Source: Baffinella frigidus | Taxonomy: Eukaryota > Cryptophyceae > Cryptomonadales > Baffinellaceae | DNA: 14,984 bases | Assembly (NCBI GenBank): GCA_026770585.1 | Contig: MU646303.1 | Location: 1,634,902 to 1,649,885, forward strand | Direction: 5' to 3' | In this document: piece by piece, positions 14,601 to 14,984 of the stretch | How the letters are laid out: each line of letters begins with the position of its first letter | How positions within the stretch are numbered: position 1 is the first letter of the stretch | The notes under the pieces: model-generated | The model's input: only the letters and a program-made list of their open reading frames with translations | What the model was told of the DNA's origin: nothing | Databases searched by the model: none | Position numbers and translations under genes: made by a program

Positions 14601-14893
14601 ACCCCGTGACCGTGTTGGAAACACGCAAGTGTCGTTTCGGCGTGACCGAGCTTACAAAACACCGATGTGTGCTCCATAGACGCTCTGCAAACGAAGTGGC
14701 CTCTGTCCGCGATGGCGGTCGGCCAAACAAAAGAAGAAAAAAGAGGGAAAGGAGACGATCGGGACTACACGCAGACACTTGCACGCACACACAAATCCCA
14801 ACAAAGCAAAACAATGTCCCTGATTGGGACCGGCGGTAACAGTACCTGCCCGTCGATCGGCGAGAAAATCGAGAGCCGCTTGCCGAACTGCAC
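1874..14893 (-). CDS. LARS1: Leucyl-tRNA synthetase, cytosolic type, 30 exons, 5' partial
   Basis: Class I synthetase that charges tRNA-Leu in the cytosol and edits mischarged tRNA. The N-terminus, including HIGH, lies right of the window. CDS join on the minus strand: 14893-14846, 14566-14438, 14351-14226, 13969-13901, 13425-13348, 13139-13026, 12633-12562, 12237-12118, 11752-11691, 11289-11238, 10518-10444, 10241-10192, 9753-9717, 9489-9434, 9017-8965, 8623-8516, 8307-8225, 8047-7994, 7433-7318, 6752-6689, 6451-6400, 6050-5953, 5161-5042, 4802-4737, 4509-4384, 4016-3919, 3768-3722, 3349-3153, 2676-2611, 2029-1874. The total is 863 codons plus stop; human LARS1 is about 1176 residues, so roughly the last three quarters are present. 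Exons align in order with eukaryotic LARS from memory: [14 protein letters not shown] (editing), [11 protein letters not shown] (editing), [59 protein letters not shown] and a C-terminal domain. Introns are 86-791 bp. No internal stop or frameshift is needed. Confidence 0.96.
2030..2610. repeat. LARS intron 29: foldback element and short repeats
   Basis: 581-bp intron. It contains the 106-bp foldback element (2477-2582), a tandem accaggtagtttgtaccc-type repeat at about 2405-2460, two related gtgggaygggccctcct blocks about 110 bp apart (around 2132 and 2242), and a 21-mer at 2288-2308 shared with the next intron. Confidence 0.7.
2477..2582. mobile_element. 106-bp foldback (MITE-like) element
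   Basis: 25-bp terminal inverted repeats (2477-2501 and 2558-2582) match at 24 of 25 positions. The element is centred on a perfect 10-bp palindrome gtaggcctac at 2525-2534. It encodes no protein. I see no clear target-site duplication. Confidence 0.72.
2611..2676 (-). CDS. LARS1: LARS exon 29
   Basis: 22 codons ending [10 protein letters not shown], aligning with aLdl.LpFdE of homologues. The acceptor CTACCAG|G is preceded by telomere-like CCCTAACCCCTAT; donor GTCCTC. Joining here to exon 30 gives an ungapped alignment with the human C-terminus. Confidence 0.88.
2677..3152. repeat. LARS intron 28: telomere-like tracts in both orientations
   Basis: Plus-strand TTAGGG-type tract at 2681-2725 beside the exon 29 acceptor and an opposed CCCTAAA tract at 2797-2845. 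Also a 24-bp perfect palindrome at 2943-2966 and a second copy of the 21-mer ttcacaatgagagggcggcgg at 2920-2940. Confidence 0.75.
2943..2966. repeat. 24-bp perfect palindrome
   Basis: AT-rich core aaaatatgcatatttt flanked by cacc/ggtg, perfectly self-complementary without a spacer, inside intron 28. Confidence 0.9.
3153..3349 (-). CDS. LARS1: LARS exon 28 (C-terminal domain)
   Basis: The longest exon: 65 codons with [21 protein letters not shown], then [11 protein letters not shown], matching .iyVa..y..Wq...L.vL and the later pPF. segment. Entry completes a Val codon (acceptor GCGCAG|T). Exit needs a GC donor (GCATAC); read-through meets TAA two codons further. Confidence 0.9.
3350..3721. 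repeat. LARS intron 27, mostly unique sequence
   Basis: 372-bp intron. The only repeat seen is a CCCTAAA-type stretch on the plus strand at 3659-3690 near the donor. No gene is recognised. Confidence 0.6.
3722..3768 (-). CDS. LARS1: LARS exon 27 (basic linker micro-exon)
   Basis: 47 nt: [15 protein letters not shown], a Lys/Arg-rich linker where eukaryotic LARS has a basic segment before its C-terminal domain. It fits exactly between phase 2 of exon 26 and the entry phase of exon 28. Acceptor GTGCAG|G, donor GTGTGT. Confidence 0.8.
3769..3803. repeat. Telomere-like tract at the exon 27 acceptor
   Basis: Plus strand ctgcacccaaccggacagggtttagggattaggg. In the transcript this reads CCCTAATCCCTAAACCCTGTCC... 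ending at the GTGCAG acceptor. Confidence 0.8.
3919..4016 (-). CDS. LARS1: LARS exon 26
   Basis: [10 protein letters not shown], then [17 protein letters not shown] plus 2 nt of Lys, matching i..a.WP......l....Yl.......R.k. Acceptor CACAG|G, donor GTAATG. A second 95%-identical copy of the 5' part lies at 4226-4304 but lacks the DKTLSDLRV continuation, so this copy is taken as the functional exon. Confidence 0.93.
4017..4383. repeat. LARS intron 25: exon echo and GA-rich microsatellite
   Basis: 367-bp intron holding the duplicated start of exon 26 (4226-4304) and, next to it, an imperfect gagagaga/gatagagag tract at about 4180-4228. Short gatgggcc(g/a)g repeats lie at 4054-4085. Confidence 0.8.
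4226..4304 (-). pseudogene. Pseudo-exon: 79-bp copy of the exon 26 start
   Basis: Matches 3948-4026 at 75 of 79 positions, including the CACAG acceptor and codons for [10 protein letters not shown]. After LATYL it runs into a GA/CT microsatellite ([10 protein letters not shown] in frame) instead of DKTLSDLRV, staying open until a TGA at 4043. If spliced in, it would replace the domain's end. Confidence 0.9.
4384..4509 (-). CDS. LARS1: LARS exon 25 (GMHxDLV, LAPxCPH)
   Basis: 42 codons with [20 protein letters not shown] then [12 protein letters not shown], a conserved anticodon-domain block. Acceptor AACAG|G, donor GTGCGC, phase 0. Confidence 0.97.
4737..4802 (-). CDS. LARS1: LARS exon 24
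   Basis: 22 codons, [20 protein letters not shown], matching Fk.Al..gf..lq.ardrYr. Acceptor GAGCAG|T, donor GTACCC, phase 0. Confidence 0.94.
5042..5161 (-). CDS. LARS1: LARS exon 23 (anticodon-binding domain start)
   Basis: 40 codons with [19 protein letters not shown], matching lRsG....f.DrvF.nEi. Acceptor CTGCAG|G, donor GTGCGC, phase 0. The first 58 bp including the acceptor are copied at 5278-5336 in the preceding intron. Confidence 0.96.
5278..5336 (-). pseudogene. Pseudo-exon: copy of the exon 23 start
   Basis: Resembles 5107-5164 with an intact CAG|GAT(T) acceptor. The reading frame carries FRSGPSDEL and then a stop (TAA) where the real exon has LLVDKVF. Not usable as a full exon. 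Confidence 0.85.
5375..5591. repeat. TCTAGGG heptamer array
   Basis: Head-to-tail GGTCTAG/GGTCCAG/GGGCTAG units on the plus strand, a T-to-C variant of TTTAGGG. In the LARS transcript it reads CCCTAGA. Confidence 0.92.
5592..5870. repeat. TCTATGG heptamer array
   Basis: More than twenty nearly perfect ggtctat units, interrupted by blocks of ggtctag, continuing directly from the TCTAGGG array. The blockwise alternation suggests recent local amplification of single variants. Confidence 0.93.
5953..6050 (-). CDS. LARS1: LARS exon 22 (EDANF)
   Basis: Completes the Gly codon, then [20 protein letters not shown], matching GDt.eDANF.e..a.aailrL. The acceptor is CCCTAAACAG|G, formed by the last unit of a long CCCTAAC-type array; donor GTACAG, phase 0. 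Confidence 0.96.
6051..6399. repeat. LARS intron 21: TTAGGGG array and CT microsatellite
   Basis: 349-bp intron. A run of ggttagg heptamers at about 6067-6140 abuts the exon 22 acceptor. A pyrimidine microsatellite (CT)n with cacgcgcgcacg interruptions lies at 6189-6246. Confidence 0.9.
6400..6451 (-). CDS. LARS1: LARS exon 21
   Basis: 17 codons plus 1 nt, [17 protein letters not shown], matching ai..fSADa.R.aLAdAGD. The acceptor ACCAG|G lies 3' of C-rich telomere-like sequence (CCCTAATACCCTACACCAG); donor GTGCGA. Confidence 0.94.
6452..6688. repeat. LARS intron 20 with telomere-like acceptor
   Basis: 237-bp GC-AG intron. A short tract ggtgtagggtattagggttt at 6454-6473 sits directly at the exon 21 acceptor. 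The rest looks unique. Confidence 0.65.
6689..6752 (-). CDS. LARS1: LARS exon 20 (KMSKS ATP-binding loop)
   Basis: [21 protein letters not shown] with the class I KMSKS signature intact, so the enzyme should be catalytically competent here. Acceptor GCGCAG|G. The exit requires a GC donor (GCACGT) to stay in phase with ALALYSADA of the next exon. Confidence 0.97.
6753..7317. repeat. LARS intron 19: telomere-like tracts and exon 19 3' echoes
   Basis: 565-bp intron. Copies of the exon 19 end with its donor lie at 7095-7132 and, shorter, at 7037-7052. TTTAGGG-type tracts lie at 7052-7094 and 7138-7195. A tcaactttkgg motif around 6985-7025 resembles the interior of the inverted-repeat family described at 12869-13288. 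Confidence 0.78.
7318..7433 (-). CDS. LARS1: LARS exon 19 ([19 protein letters not shown])
   Basis: 38 codons: [20 protein letters not shown] then [15 protein letters not shown], an unmistakable LARS block. Acceptor GCAG|G, donor GTCTGT, phase 2 exit. Its 5' part is copied at 7520-7578 (preceding intron) and its 3' part at 7095-7132 and 7037-7052 (following intron). Confidence 0.97.
7434..7993. repeat. LARS intron 18: three decaying copies of the intron/exon 19 boundary
   Basis: 7379-7517 (real exon 5' part plus intron end) is followed by a second copy running 7520-7726 and a remnant around 7724-7757. Each carries the ggtagaag...aggtcyacctg block and a tatggtgtwtttgtgaag block. CCCTAAAC-like sequence lies at 7880-7930. 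Confidence 0.82.
7520..7578 (-). pseudogene. Pseudo-exon: copy of the exon 19 start
   Basis: In frame it reads [19 protein letters not shown], almost the same as the real exon, with an intact GGGCAG|G acceptor. It then diverges into the duplicated intron sequence. It stays open for a further 40 codons or so. Confidence 0.9.
7994..8047 (-). CDS. LARS1: LARS exon 18 (EFSYWYP)
   Basis: 18 codons ending [11 protein letters not shown], the LR.EFeyWYPvDLRVSGKDL block split before VDL. The acceptor is CCCTAAACCAG|G, a telomere-repeat unit running straight into the splice site. Donor GTGGGT. Confidence 0.94.
8048..8080. repeat. Telomere-like tract forming the exon 18 acceptor
   Basis: Plus strand gtttagggtttgtggttagagttgagggttg directly abuts exon 18, giving CCCTAAACCAG|G in the transcript. 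Confidence 0.85.
8225..8307 (-). CDS. LARS1: LARS exon 17
   Basis: Completes a Glu codon, then [20 protein letters not shown], matching i.p.qmT.evWDyvF. Acceptor CTTCGCAG|A behind a pyrimidine tract; donor GTCAGT, phase 0 exit. Confidence 0.93.
8341..8400. repeat. TTCAGGG array in LARS intron 16
   Basis: Five consecutive gggttca units followed by degenerate gggttta-like units, upstream of the exon 17 acceptor in transcript order. The rest of this 208-bp intron includes a 13-nt G run near 8493-8505. Confidence 0.88.
8516..8623 (-). CDS. LARS1: LARS exon 16 ([15 protein letters not shown])
   Basis: LGTRLPWDE then [19 protein letters not shown]: the signature block of LARS just before the KMSKS-side half of the catalytic domain. 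Acceptor GGCAG|G directly follows a telomere-like CCCTAAA array; donor GTCAGA, phase 1 exit. Confidence 0.97.
8624..8964. repeat. LARS intron 15: TTTAGGG array and exon 15 remnant
   Basis: 341-bp intron. Positions 8633-8825 are the purest plant-type telomere-like array in the window (many ggtttag units with ttcaggg and tttatgg variants), touching the exon 16 acceptor. A short degraded copy of the exon 15 start lies at about 8883-8905. Confidence 0.88.
8965..9017 (-). CDS. LARS1: LARS exon 15 (WACSRSFG)
   Basis: [17 protein letters not shown], matching F...L.WL..WACSR.yGLGT. The entry completes an Arg codon and the exit leaves 1 nt of Gly. Acceptor GGCAG|G, donor GTGCCC. A short degraded copy (agcgacttrtcgaa) lies near 8888-8901 in the next intron. 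Confidence 0.94.
9018..9433. repeat. LARS intron 14: 30-bp direct repeat at the donor side
   Basis: 416-bp intron with caagctgarccraaagacgryatg... at 9289-9318 and 9401-9430. The second copy ends 3 bp from the intron end at the donor. An acaagcgaattrkgtc pair lies between them (9348-9392). Confidence 0.75.
9434..9489 (-). CDS. LARS1: LARS exon 14
   Basis: [18 protein letters not shown] plus 2 nt, matching the cl..m..y..etR block. Acceptor TTTTCAG|G, donor GTCCCT, phase 2 exit. Confidence 0.88.
9717..9753 (-). CDS. LARS1: LARS exon 13 (micro-exon)
   Basis: Only 37 nt: the last nt of the split Trp codon, then [12 protein letters not shown], matching WYldYGe..Wk. Acceptor GCAG|G, donor GTCAGC. 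Frame-restoring, phase 0 exit. Confidence 0.9.
9754..10191. repeat. LARS intron 12: two pairs of direct repeats
   Basis: 438-bp intron. The identical 16-mer aacgcgatgcagggtc lies at 9785-9800 and 9865-9880, and a diverged unit at 9976-10034 recurs at 10069-10123 (rtactrmcaagrcaagctcc...). No gene recognised. Confidence 0.75.
10192..10241 (-). CDS. LARS1: LARS exon 12 ([15 protein letters not shown])
   Basis: [16 protein letters not shown] plus 2 nt of the Trp codon. This is the near-invariant [16 protein letters not shown] block of the catalytic domain. Acceptor GCAG|G, donor GTACGC, phase 2. Confidence 0.96.
10444..10518 (-). CDS. LARS1: LARS exon 11
   Basis: 25 codons, [14 protein letters not shown] then YAEPETE, matching EAK.lIr..LI.tG.a..Y.EPE. 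Acceptor TTTCAG|G, donor GTGTGC, phase 0. Its 5' end with the acceptor recurs at 10591-10619 and 10822-10853. Confidence 0.93.
10591..10619 (-). pseudogene. Echo of the exon 11 start, copy 1
   Basis: Matches the first codons of exon 11 (AAKVKVRE) with CCAG|GCGGCGAAGG intact, then diverges into intron sequence. Confidence 0.85.
10822..10853 (-). pseudogene. Echo of the exon 11 start, copy 2
   Basis: A more diverged copy (TTTCAG|GCAGCGAAGCCCAAAGTGCGCGAG in the sense strand) that still keeps an acceptor. Confidence 0.8.
11238..11289 (-). CDS. LARS1: LARS exon 10
   Basis: One nt plus 17 codons, [17 protein letters not shown], matching the GF.eG.MlvG.faG..Vq block. It restores frame from exon 9 by a split Gly codon. 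The acceptor CACAG|G is directly adjacent to a perfect 12-bp hairpin stem. Donor GTGCGT. Confidence 0.92.
11290..11690. repeat. LARS intron 9: GA microsatellite and acceptor hairpin
   Basis: 401-bp intron. (GA)n at about 11604-11671 next to the donor becomes (CT)n in the transcript. A hairpin at 11292-11325 lies against the acceptor. The middle looks unique. Confidence 0.85.
11292..11325 (-). repeat. 12-bp perfect hairpin stem at the exon 10 acceptor
   Basis: gtgccgggcgtg (11292-11303) and cacgcccggcac (11314-11325) pair perfectly around a 10-nt loop. In the transcript the stem ends immediately before AG|G. The loop sequence cattgtcagcc is also directly repeated at 11325-11335. Confidence 0.9.
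11691..11752 (-). CDS. LARS1: LARS exon 9
   Basis: Starts VKSQNDR and continues with an AAKGACYRL helix, matching KSQNDREKL..AK...YL of LARS. Acceptor GGCAG|G next to telomere-like CCCTAAACCCC; donor GTACTC. Twenty codons plus 2 nt (phase 2). Confidence 0.93.
11753..12117. repeat. LARS intron 8: inverted-repeat element at donor, telomere-like tract at acceptor
   Basis: 365-bp intron. The donor side is almost entirely element copy 1 (11973-12114), and gtttaggggtttagggttg at 11774-11792 lies near the acceptor. Between them is unique sequence. Confidence 0.8.
11973..12114. mobile_element. Inverted-repeat element, copy 1
   Basis: Ends ctagctctgtctcattc and gagtgaggcagcgctgg are inverted repeats (13 of 17). 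The interior has ctatttgggctggccaa, gagcccgggctc and caacttgagaatagtc blocks shared with the copies at 12869 and 13147. It begins 3 bp after the exon 8 donor. Non-coding. Confidence 0.75.
12118..12237 (-). CDS. LARS1: LARS exon 8 with Gly-rich insertion
   Basis: 40 codons: [11 protein letters not shown], then about 16 residues that are nearly all Gly with a few Ala, Glu and Arg, then [12 protein letters not shown], which matches the L(S/T)A..(I/V)C.EL(K/Q) block of homologues. A 17-C run at 12183-12199 encodes part of the Gly tract. Both ends are phase 0 (acceptor ACAG|A, donor GTCCCA). Splicing the Gly tract out at GTCG...GTAG would put the conserved [10 protein letters not shown] out of frame, so I keep it as coding. 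Confidence 0.78.
12183..12199. repeat. 17-C homopolymer inside coding exon 8
   Basis: Uninterrupted C run on the plus strand, encoding Gly codons on the minus strand. Length error or slippage here would shift the LARS frame. Confidence 0.9.
12238..12561. repeat. LARS intron 7: duplicated exon 7 end
   Basis: 324-bp intron. tgacctcgaggatggggatgggtt with the donor recurs at 12438-12466, and ggtacmaattccgtkaaacygc occurs at 12395-12416 and again near 12470. This suggests one or two rounds of local duplication. Confidence 0.8.
12438..12466 (-). pseudogene. Echo of the exon 7 end
   Basis: Near-identical to 12559-12587, including codons for PIPILE and a GTCAGC donor in place of GTCAAC. Confidence 0.85.
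12562..12633 (-). CDS. LARS1: LARS exon 7
   Basis: 24 codons: [12 protein letters not shown] then LEPIPILE, matching the RAKYG(I/V)..(D/E)W..PI.PI(I/L) block. Acceptor GGCAG|G, donor GTCAAC, phase 0. Its last codons and donor are copied at 12438-12466. Confidence 0.93.
12634..13025. repeat. LARS intron 6: inverted-repeat element plus unique sequence
   Basis: 392-bp GC-AG intron. The donor half is element copy 2 (12869-13008); 12640-12860 shows no recognised feature. Confidence 0.75.
12869..13008. mobile_element. Inverted-repeat element, copy 2
   Basis: 140 bp with termini ctagctctgcctcagtc / gactgagacagagctag (16 of 17 inverted). The interior gactattctcaagtt block is in opposite orientation to copy 1. 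It lies 17 bp inside the GC donor of exon 6. Confidence 0.82.
13026..13139 (-). CDS. LARS1: LARS exon 6 (CP1 editing site, [11 protein letters not shown])
   Basis: 38 codons with ALPLLNI then [17 protein letters not shown]. The Asp after VPS is, by position, the counterpart of the editing-site Asp in the bacterial VPAHD motif. Acceptor GCAG|G. The donor is GC (GCGAGT), required because the homologous sequence continues with AAMREKYG of the next exon. An inverted-repeat element ends 7 bp upstream of this exon. Confidence 0.95.
13147..13288. mobile_element. Inverted-repeat element, copy 3
   Basis: Outer ends ctcgctctgtctcaggc / gactggggcggagcca, with a longer inner inverted repeat ctatttgggctcaccaa (about 13163-13179) against ttggtgaacccaaatag (about 13258-13275). 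It makes up most of a 208-bp intron and stops 7 bp from the acceptor. Confidence 0.8.
13348..13425 (-). CDS. LARS1: LARS exon 5 (editing domain)
   Basis: 26 codons with [16 protein letters not shown], corresponding to the dLiGlpl.SPLs linker before the second editing motif. Acceptor GCAG|G, donor GTTCGC, phase 0. Telomere-like C-rich sequence precedes the acceptor. Confidence 0.88.
13426..13900. repeat. LARS intron 4: telomere-like tract, exon 4 echo, 41-bp tandem
   Basis: 475-bp intron. TTTAGGG/TCTAGGG units at 13438-13580 lie on the acceptor side. The exon 4 end is duplicated at 13685-13740. Two 41-bp units ending catagtggacgaratggggstgttgg lie at 13802-13842 and 13843-13883. Confidence 0.85.
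13685..13740 (-). pseudogene. Echo of the exon 4 end
   Basis: 51 of 56 positions match 13891-13946. In frame it reads [15 protein letters not shown] and keeps the GTCCGC donor. Confidence 0.9.
13901..13969 (-). CDS. LARS1: LARS exon 4 (editing domain)
   Basis: 23 codons containing [12 protein letters not shown], matching the TQ.AA.N.AYQ block of eukaryotic LARS. Acceptor GGCAG|G, donor GTCCGC, phase 0. Its 3' end with the donor is copied at 13685-13740 in the following intron, with 5 differences in 56 bp. Confidence 0.92.
13970..14225. repeat. LARS intron 3 with partial inverted-repeat family member
   Basis: 256-bp GC-AG intron. cagactattctaaagttgaca...gtcaactttggcg at 14150-14205 resembles the interior of the inverted-repeat element and forms its own hairpin (aagttgac / gtcaactt). 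CCCTAAA-type sequence in plus orientation lies at 14010-14040. Confidence 0.65.
14226..14351 (-). CDS. LARS1: LARS exon 3 (CP1 editing site, LRPET motif)
   Basis: 42 codons with [18 protein letters not shown] near the start, the strongly conserved threonine-rich part of the editing pocket, followed by a [10 protein letters not shown] strand. Homologues continue directly with the sequence of the next exon, so the exon should end after GAT GAG at a GC donor (GCGAGT). No GT at that point would keep the alignment. Confidence 0.95.
14438..14566 (-). CDS. LARS1: LARS exon 2 (editing domain)
   Basis: 43 codons containing [11 protein letters not shown] and [13 protein letters not shown], a hallmark block at the entry to the CP1 editing domain of eukaryotic LARS. 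Acceptor GCAG|A, donor GTCTGA, phase 0 at both ends. The next intron, 86 bp, is the shortest in the gene. Confidence 0.95.
14567..14845. repeat. LARS intron 1: about 33-bp imperfect triplication
   Basis: Units cgtgaccg.gttt/g.a.aacac at about 14572, 14603 and 14639 are imperfect tandem repeats starting at the exon 2 acceptor. The remaining sequence is unremarkable. Confidence 0.65.
14846..14893 (-). CDS. LARS1: LARS exon 1 in window (editing domain)
   Basis: Sixteen codons with FGKR and FSPIDGQ, matching the segment just before the MDHDR..GEGVGPQEY stretch of eukaryotic LARS. The acceptor CAG|G is preceded by telomere-like CCCTAAACACTAAAACCAG; the donor is GTACTG. Both ends are phase 0. The preceding exons lie outside the window. 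Confidence 0.9.
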
Positions 14894-14984
14894 CTGGTTT
14901 TAGTGTTTAGGGTTTAGGGTTCAGGGTTCAGGGTGAAAAGGCACCCCCACCATGCTGCGCCCCCCCCCCCCCCCCCCCCCCCCC
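14894..14984. repeat. Telomere-like tract and terminal poly-C
   Basis: gtttagggtttagggttcagggttcaggg at 14905-14934 lies in the intron upstream of exon 1, near its acceptor. The window ends in about 26 consecutive C, typical of a hard-to-sequence homopolymer or contig edge. Confidence 0.85.

Overview
This window is eukaryotic nuclear DNA. It contains no bacterial-type operon and no long intact ORF; instead two protein genes on the minus strand are cut into short exons by repeat-packed introns. The main gene is a cytosolic (archaeal/eukaryotic-type) leucyl-tRNA synthetase. I could thread 30 consecutive coding exons from 14893 down to a stop codon at 1874. All internal junctions keep frame, the exons sum to 2592 nt (863 codons plus stop), every acceptor is AG, and donors are 25 GT and 4 GC. 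The model starts inside the CP1 editing domain, so the N-terminus with the HIGH motif lies beyond the right edge. It then runs through the KMSKS loop, the anticodon-binding domain and the C-terminal domain.

About 1 kb downstream in the same orientation is the 5' end of a second gene. Three exons (901-768, 579-510, 235-178) encode a mitochondrial-type presequence and the N-terminal part of an MMAA/MeaB/ArgK GTPase, the chaperone of B12-dependent methylmalonyl-CoA mutase. The gene runs off the left edge just before its P-loop.

The remaining roughly 80% of the LARS span is repeat. There are degenerate telomere-like tracts (TTTAGGG, TTAGGGG, TTCAGGG, TCTAGGG, TCTATGG on the plus strand, hence C-rich in the transcripts), GA/CT microsatellites, poly-C runs, about 140-bp elements with inverted terminal repeats, a 106-bp foldback element, and many local direct repeats. 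The most striking of these are 'exon echoes': 29-79 bp of an exon end plus its splice site, copied once or more inside the adjacent intron.

The organism is probably a microalga or relative with Arabidopsis-type telomere repeats. The MMAA gene argues against a land plant, since land plants lack the methylmalonyl-CoA mutase pathway. Strong AG|G acceptors, GC donors, very intron-dense genes and same-strand gene order would suit a dinoflagellate or chromerid alveolate, but other algae are not excluded. The two genes have no obvious functional link; both are housekeeping genes.
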